Origin: Blastochloris tepida
GTDB taxonomy: Bacteria > Pseudomonadota > Alphaproteobacteria > Rhizobiales > Xanthobacteraceae
Assembly (NCBI RefSeq): GCF_003966715.1
Contig: NZ_AP018907.1
Location: forward strand, 2,654,001 to 2,718,000
Length of the DNA: 64,000 nt
Direction of reading: 5' to 3'
The translations under genes and the position numbers were made by a program. Every line of letters starts with the position of its first letter. The stretch's first letter is position 1. Positions 59,332-64,000 of this stretch are shown piece after piece. The notes under the pieces are model-generated. The model searched no databases and was not told the DNA's origin. It was given only the letters and a program-made list of their open reading frames with translations.

Positions 59332-60432
59332 ATGCCAGACACCACCGAGACCCGAAGTCCCCAGCCCTCGCTGACGCCGCCGCCCGAGACGGCCGCGGGG
59401 GAAAGCCTGTTCGAGCGCCTGCGCACCCTGCTCGGACTCAAGGCGCCCGCCTCCTCGCTGCGCGACGACCTGGAGGAGGTGCTCGAAGAGGGGGCCCCCT
59501 CCTCCACCGACTTCACTCCCGAAGAGCGGCGGATGCTCCGCAACATCCTCGGGCTGCGCACGCTCCGGGTCGGCGACGTGATGGTGCCGCGCGCCGATAT
59601 CGTCGCGGTGCCCAAGGACATTCCGCTCGGCGAACTGCTGCAGGTTTTCGCCAATGCCGTCCATTCGCGGCTGGTGGTCTATGGCGAGTCGCTCGACGAC
59701 CCGGTGGGGATGGTCCACATCCGCGACCTCGTCGCCTATCTCACCAACCGCGCCTGCCCGCAGGACACCGAGGCGGCCGGCGACGAGGGGGGCGAGGCAT
59801 CCATGCACGGGCTTCGGCGCGCCGGCTACGACATCTCGGCGCTCGACCTCTCCGAGCCGCTGGCCGAGACCGGGCTGCTGCGCCACCTGCTGTTCGTGCC
59901 GCCGTCGATGCCGGCGATCGACCTTCTGGTGAAGATGCAGGCGACGCGCGTCCATCTCGCGCTGGTGATCGACGAATATGGCGGCAGCGACGGTCTGGTT
60001 TCGATCGAGGACATGGTCGAGCAGGTGGTCGGCGACATCGAAGACGAGCACGACGACGAAACCGGGCCGAGCATCGTGCGCGAGCCCGACGGCAGCTGGA
60101 TCGCCGATGCCCGCGTCGGCCTCGACGAGGTGGGCGAGACCTTCGGCGAGGCGTTCGCCGAGATGGAGGGCGCCGAGGAGGTCGAGACGCTGGGCGGCCT
60201 GCTGGTGACGCTGGCCGGGCGCGTGCCGGTGCGCGGCGAGATCCTGCCCGGGCCGGCCGGCTACGAGTTCGAGGTGCTGGACGCCGATCCGCGCCGCGTC
60301 AAGCGGCTCAAGATCGTGCCGGTCGGCGACGGCGAGCCGGCGCAGCGCCGGCAGGGCCCGCCGGCCGATCCGCCCCAGCCGGACGCCCCCGGCGCCGGCC
60401 CGGCCGACCCCGACAGGGTGCTGCACGCGTGA
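59332..60432 (+). CDS. CorC/HlyC-family CBS-domain protein
   Basis: A 366-residue soluble (no DUF21) CorC-like protein. Residues ~75-210 hold two CBS domains ([56 protein letters not shown], then [55 protein letters not shown]). A CorC_HlyC domain follows from ~245. It lies between ybeY and lnt, as in many alphaproteobacteria and E. coli (ybeX). A role in ion or ribosome-linked stress is suggested for relatives, not shown here. The stop overlaps lnt. Confidence 0.92.
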   Translation: MPDTTETRSPQPSLTPPPETAAGESLFERLRTLLGLKAPASSLRDDLEEVLEEGAPSSTDFTPEERRMLRNILGLRTLRVGDVMVPRADIVAVPKDIPLGELLQVFANAVHSRLVVYGESLDDPVGMVHIRDLVAYLTNRACPQDTEAAGDEGGEASMHGLRRAGYDISALDLSEPLAETGLLRHLLFVPPSMPAIDLLVKMQATRVHLALVIDEYGGSDGLVSIEDMVEQVVGDIEDEHDDETGPSIVREPDGSWIADARVGLDEVGETFGEAFAEMEGAEEVETLGGLLVTLAGRVPVRGEILPGPAGYEFEVLDADPRRVKRLKIVPVGDGEPAQRRQGPPADPPQPDAPGAGPADPDRVLHA

Positions 60433-62060
60433 TCGCCGCCCCGCTCGCCCATCGCTTCACGCTGGCCTGGGGCCGCTCGCGGGTGCTGTCGGCGCTCGCG
60501 GCCGGCGCCGCCTCGGCGCTGGCGATGGCGCCGACCGGGGCGCTGGCGTGGCCGGTGATCTTCCTCACCTTTCCGGTGCTGGTGTGGCTGATCGACGGAG
60601 CCGGCACCGGCGGCCGGCGCGGCCTCTTGACCGCTGCCGTGATCGGCTGGTGGTTCGGCTTCGGCTATTTCCTGGCCGGGCTGTGGTGGATCGGGGTCGC
60701 CTTCCTGGTCGATGCCGACAAGTTCGCCTGGCTGATGCCGGTGGCGGTGGCGGGACTGCCGGCCGGGCTCGCGCTGTTCACGGCAGCCGGCACCGCGCTC
60801 GCCCGGGCGCTGTGGGTGCCGGGACCGGCCCGCGTGCTGGCGCTGGCGGTCGGCCTCACCGCCGCCGAATGGCTGCGCGGCCATGTGCTGACCGGCCTGC
60901 CGTGGAACAGCTTCGGTTACGCGCTGGCTTCCGACCTCCGGCTCGCCCAGACCGCCTCGCTCGGCGGGCTGTGGAGCCTGACCTTCCTGGCGGTGGCGCT
61001 GGGCGCGCTGCCGGCGGTGCTGGCCGATGCGCCGCGCGACACCCGCCACCCCTGGCGCTGGGTCGGCCTCGGCGCCCTGGTGCTGGCGGCGATGTTCGCC
61101 TTCGGCGCGGTGCGGCTGGCCAGCACCCCGGTCGGCACCGTCGAGGGAGTGCGGCTGCGGCTGATGCAGCCCAACCTGCCGCAGGACCTGAAATTCCGCT
61201 ACGCCGCCAAGGATGAGGTGGTGGCGCACTATCTCAAGCTCAGCGACCTCGCCGCGAACCCGCCCACGGGCGCGCCGGTCACCCACCTGATCTGGCCGGA
61301 ATCGGCCTTCCCGTTCTTCCTCAGCCGCGAGCCGGCGGTGCTGGCCAAGATCGCCGACCACCTGCGCCCCGGCACCGTGCTGATCACCGGCGCGGCGCGC
61401 GCCGAGGAGCGGCCGGACAAGGGGCCGCACCGCTACGACGTCTACAATTCGGTGCAGATCGTCGACTCGGACGGCGCCATCGTCACCACCGCCGACAAGG
61501 TGCACCTCGTGCCGTTCGGCGAGTACCTGCCGTTCCAGGCGACCCTCGAATCACTTGGCCTGGAGCAGCTGACCCGGGTGCAGGGCGGGTTCTCGGCCGG
61601 CACGCGCCGCCGCGCGCTGGAGGTGCCGGGGGCGCCGCCGACCTTGCCGCTGATCTGCTTCGAGATCGTCTTTCCGGGGGCGGCGGCCGCAGACCTGCCG
61701 CAAGATTTCCCGCGGCCGGGCTGGATGTTGAACCTGACCAATGACGGGTGGTTTGGAGATACCAGCGGACCGCACCAGCATCTGGCCCAGGCGCGGTTGC
61801 GCGCCATCGAGGAAGGTATGCCCGTGGTGCGGGCTGCCAATACCGGAATCTCAGGGGTGATCGACCCGCTCGGCCGTATGCAGGTGCAACTCGGTCTCGG
61901 TCGCGAGGGCATCGTCGATGCCGACCTGCCCCGTCCGCTTCCCCCACCCCTTTACGCACGGCTGGCCGATGCGGTCCCCTTCACCCTGTGGTTTGCAGCC
62001 CTGGGGATTGTAATTCTCTCCCGCCGCGTGCGCGAGCCCGCCAGTACAGCGAAGCTGTAG
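60429..62060 (+). CDS. lnt: Apolipoprotein N-acyltransferase
   Basis: Adds the third acyl chain to lipoproteins at the periplasmic face of the inner membrane. 543 residues. The N-terminal half has about six membrane segments (ALAWPVIFLTFPVLVWLIDG, IGWWFGFGYFLAGLWWIGVAFLV and others). The nitrilase domain has the triad Glu in LIWPESAFPFF, Lys in DKVHLVPFGEYLPF and Cys in LPLICFEIVFPG. The start is GTG 60429, overlapping the corC stop by four bases (GTGA). Confidence 0.95.
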   Translation: MIAAPLAHRFTLAWGRSRVLSALAAGAASALAMAPTGALAWPVIFLTFPVLVWLIDGAGTGGRRGLLTAAVIGWWFGFGYFLAGLWWIGVAFLVDADKFAWLMPVAVAGLPAGLALFTAAGTALARALWVPGPARVLALAVGLTAAEWLRGHVLTGLPWNSFGYALASDLRLAQTASLGGLWSLTFLAVALGALPAVLADAPRDTRHPWRWVGLGALVLAAMFAFGAVRLASTPVGTVEGVRLRLMQPNLPQDLKFRYAAKDEVVAHYLKLSDLAANPPTGAPVTHLIWPESAFPFFLSREPAVLAKIADHLRPGTVLITGAARAEERPDKGPHRYDVYNSVQIVDSDGAIVTTADKVHLVPFGEYLPFQATLESLGLEQLTRVQGGFSAGTRRRALEVPGAPPTLPLICFEIVFPGAAAADLPQDFPRPGWMLNLTNDGWFGDTSGPHQHLAQARLRAIEEGMPVVRAANTGISGVIDPLGRMQVQLGLGREGIVDADLPRPLPPPLYARLADAVPFTLWFAALGIVILSRRVREPASTAKL

Positions 62061-62071
62061 CGCAGACGATG

Positions 62072-62100
62072 TTGACCTTGCGACAAGTTGTTCACACTAT
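62072..62100 (+). promoter_or_regulatory. Probable promoter of the XRE regulator gene
   Basis: TTGACC (62072-62077), 17-base spacer, CACTAT (62095-62100): a good -35 and a fair -10. It starts 12 bases after the lnt stop, in a 228-base non-coding gap. A second candidate, TTGATC at 62198, is also visible. Confidence 0.5.
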
Positions 62101-62288
62101 GCGACTTCTGCCGCGCCGGGCCGTTCCCGCTGCGTTTCGCCTGCCTCGGATTGCGCCTGCGAGTGCCTTGTTTGTGATCGCATTCTCACTTCTTGGGGTT
62201 GATCTATTTTCGATTGTGACACAATGACCGTGATCAGACTCGACCGCACGTGGTTGGTTCCGGCGGTCCAAGGAGAAGAACACGAATC

Positions 62289-62705
62289 ATGTCTGCAAAG
62301 TCACCGAATCCCGTTGATAAGCACGTTGGCGCCCGGGTGCGGATGCGCCGTATGATGATTGGGATGAGCCAGGAACGTCTGGGGGATTCCCTGGGCATCA
62401 CATTCCAGCAGGTCCAGAAATACGAGAAGGGTACGAACCGGGTCGGCGCCAGCCGCCTCCAGCAGATCGCCAAGACGCTGGGCGTGCCGGTCTCCTTCTT
62501 CTTCGAAGGCGCGCCTGATCTGGACGGCACCGACGTCAGCTTCAACGATGCCGCCTCGCCGCCTTACGTTTCGGAATTTCTATCTACGGCCGAGGGCCTG
62601 TCGCTGACCCGCGCCTTCACCCGCATCCGCGACGCCCGCGTGCGCCGGCGCATCGTCGAACTGGTCGAGACGCTGGCCGAGATGCCGGCCGCGACGCCGA
62701 ACTGA
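62289..62705 (+). CDS. XRE-family regulator, PraR-like
   Basis: A 138-residue protein with an N-terminal Cro/XRE helix-turn-helix: VGARVRMRRMMIGMSQERLGDSLGITFQQVQKYEKGTNRVGASRLQQIAKTLGVPVSFFFE. This block is highly characteristic of the rhizobial PraR/SinR-like regulators that act on surface and quorum-linked genes. The C-terminal half (TAEGLSLTRAFTRIRDARVRRRIVELVETL) fits the same family. Its position just upstream of metK is the usual one in Rhizobiales. ATG 62289 has AAGGAG nine bases upstream. Confidence 0.85.
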   Translation: MSAKSPNPVDKHVGARVRMRRMMIGMSQERLGDSLGITFQQVQKYEKGTNRVGASRLQQIAKTLGVPVSFFFEGAPDLDGTDVSFNDAASPPYVSEFLSTAEGLSLTRAFTRIRDARVRRRIVELVETLAEMPAATPN

Positions 62706-63136
62706 CGGCGGCTCTACGTTGTCCGGGCGCGGCGCTGCGAAGGTCGCGCCCCCGGCCGGGTTCCGGTTCCGCGCGAACGGCCCGGCTGCATGACGAAGGA
62801 TCCGGAGGGCCGCCTCATGGCCCCGGATCCCGGCCCCTCCCCCCTCCGGCTCTCCCGACACGGCCTCGATCGAGCCCGCGCCTGCCAGCGGCAAGCGGTC
62901 CGCCCCCGTTCAATCCGCCGGACGTTGGGCGAGACGCGCATTCCCCGCAACCCTGTTCTCGCATTTGCGAAACGCCCCTTCGCCGGGCGTTCGATAATCC
63001 GAACGGAACGTCCGGCCACTCTTGACCGCGGCGGAGCACGCTGCGAGAAACACGCGCGCGCACGTTCCCCGGTGTGGCGCACATCGTTTCAGCTCGGCCG
63101 GCCCGGTTGGGCCCGCGCAGCGCCGGAGTGCTTGCC
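62706..63136. other. 431-bp metK leader without a gene
   Basis: It contains small hairpins such as CGCCCCTTCGCCGGGCG near 62973-62989 and CGGATTATCGAACG-type sequence next to it. No known metK-type riboswitch could be recognised. Short open frames have no supporting features. Confidence 0.45.
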
Positions 63137-64000
63137 GTGTCCCGCAACAGCTATCTGTTCACCAGCGAATCCGTCTCCGAGGGTCATCCGGACAAGGTCT
63201 GCGACCGCATCTCGGACGAGGTGGTCGACGCCTTCTTCCGCCTCGGCCCCACCTATGGCTGGAATCCCAGCCATCTGCGGGTGGCCGCCGAGACGCTCGC
63301 CACCACCAATCGCGTGGTCATCGCCGGCGAGACCCGCGGACCGGCCGACATCACCCACGACCTGATCGCCCACATCGCCCGGATGGCCATCAAGGACATC
63401 GGCTACGAGCAGTCCGGCTTCCACTGGGAGACCGCGGACATCGAGGTGCTGCTGCACTCGCAGTCGAGCGACATCGCCCAGGGCGTCGACGCCGAGGGCA
63501 ACAAGGATGAGGGCGCGGGCGACCAGGGCATCATGTTCGGCTATGCCTGCCGCGAGACGCCCGAGTTGATGCCGGCGCCGATCTACTATGCCCACCGCAT
63601 CCTCAAGCTGATGAGCGAGGCGCGCCGCTCGGGCGAGGCCAGCGTGCTCGGCCCCGACGCCAAGAGCCAGGTCACCGTCCGCTACGAGAACGGCAAGCCG
63701 GTCGAGGCCACCGAGATCGTGGTCTCCACCCAGCACCTCGACGCCTCGCTGTCGTCGAGCGACATCAAGGCGATCGTCAAGCCGTACGTGCTGAAGGCGT
63801 TGCCCGAGGGCTGGATCTCGAATTCGACGATCTGGCACGTCAACCCGACCGGCAAGTTCGTGATCGGCGGGCCGGACGGCGACTGCGGCCTCACCGGCCG
63901 CAAGATCATCGTCGACACCTATGGCGGCGCGGCGCCGCACGGCGGCGGTGCGTTCTCCGGCAAGGACCCGACCAAGGTCGACCGCTCGGCTGCCTATGCC
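63137..64000 (+). CDS. metK: S-adenosylmethionine synthetase, N-terminal part (cut by window end)
   Basis: Makes SAM from methionine and ATP. 288 residues are in the window. Visible are [29 protein letters not shown] (ATP/methionine site), [31 protein letters not shown] (the GAGDQG signature), [14 protein letters not shown] and the [44 protein letters not shown] region. The start is GTG 63137, placing the protein start at the family N-terminus; no ATG fits. The SAM it makes feeds the several radical SAM and methyltransferase enzymes of this window. Confidence 0.95.
   Translation, partial: MSRNSYLFTSESVSEGHPDKVCDRISDEVVDAFFRLGPTYGWNPSHLRVAAETLATTNRVVIAGETRGPADITHDLIAHIARMAIKDIGYEQSGFHWETADIEVLLHSQSSDIAQGVDAEGNKDEGAGDQGIMFGYACRETPELMPAPIYYAHRILKLMSEARRSGEASVLGPDAKSQVTVRYENGKPVEATEIVVSTQHLDASLSSSDIKAIVKPYVLKALPEGWISNSTIWHVNPTGKFVIGGPDGDCGLTGRKIIVDTYGGAAPHGGGAFSGKDPTKVDRSAAYA

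Noticed and set aside
62706..63136. SAM-II or other SAM riboswitch before metK
   Set aside because: The region has hairpins, but I could not find the conserved SAM-II pseudoknot elements. A covariance-model search would be needed to exclude it firmly.

Overview
This is high-G+C DNA from an alphaproteobacterium, very probably a photosynthetic member of the Hyphomicrobiales (Rhizobiales). Three things point there. The first is bchE, the oxygen-independent ring cyclase of bacteriochlorophyll synthesis, with a PpsR/CrtJ-type operator upstream. The second is the housekeeping series nfuA-tsaB-rimI-fur-plsC-miaB-phoH-ybeY-corC-lnt-XRE regulator-metK, with an alphaproteobacterial (Mur-type) Fur. The third is the set of intergenic repeats of the kind known from Rhizobiales genomes. 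I cannot name the species from the sequence alone.

Layout. 1-8.5 kb: end of tlyA, an rRNA methyltransferase, a DUF1194 protein, a PIN toxin/RHH antitoxin pair, aroC-ribB(X), a Nudix hydrolase, an unknown protein and a GlcD-type flavin oxidase, with two copies of a three-hairpin repeat. 8.6-11.3 kb: an exported TPR protein, divergent from ispE. 11.5-18.7 kb: a cobalamin block, with bchE (a B12-dependent radical SAM enzyme) divergent from cobU-cobS-cobC-cobQ-cysteine-rich protein, then meaB on the opposite strand. 19-29 kb: ppdK, glyS, an isochorismatase-like hydrolase, glyQ, a Trm112-like protein, a LON-domain protein, a thioredoxin/TPR protein and a broken YbaK-type gene, with several repeat families between them.

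29.3-47.2 kb is the accessory region. It starts with an RTX-repeat/Hint protein and a 1632-residue TPR protein ending in a DXD sugar transferase. These are followed by a glycan set (dTDP-glucose 4,6-dehydratase, GT2, GT4) and three markedly AT-richer genes (methyltransferase, secreted beta-propeller-like protein, GT-like protein). The region closes with a mirror image of its start: the last ~42 codons of a second copy of the TPR/transferase gene, inverted, and a second Hint protein, also inverted. Fragments of an IS5-type transposase lie next to both copies. The 126-bp 3' ends of the two transferase genes form an inverted repeat 8.4 kb apart. I read this as an inverted duplication of a Hint-TPR/transferase pair around a transferred glycan cassette, one arm of which was later eaten away by an IS.

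47.3-64 kb returns to core genes: an AraC-type regulator divergent from the second Hint gene, a YgiQ radical SAM protein, tRNA-Gln(TTG), trpS, a UspA protein and the conserved nfuA-to-metK series, with metK cut by the window end. Many neighbours overlap by 1 or 4 bases (ATGA, GTGA, TGATG), so translation is tightly coupled in aroC-ribB, cobU-cobS-cobC, tsaB-rimI, fur-plsC and phoH-ybeY, corC-lnt.
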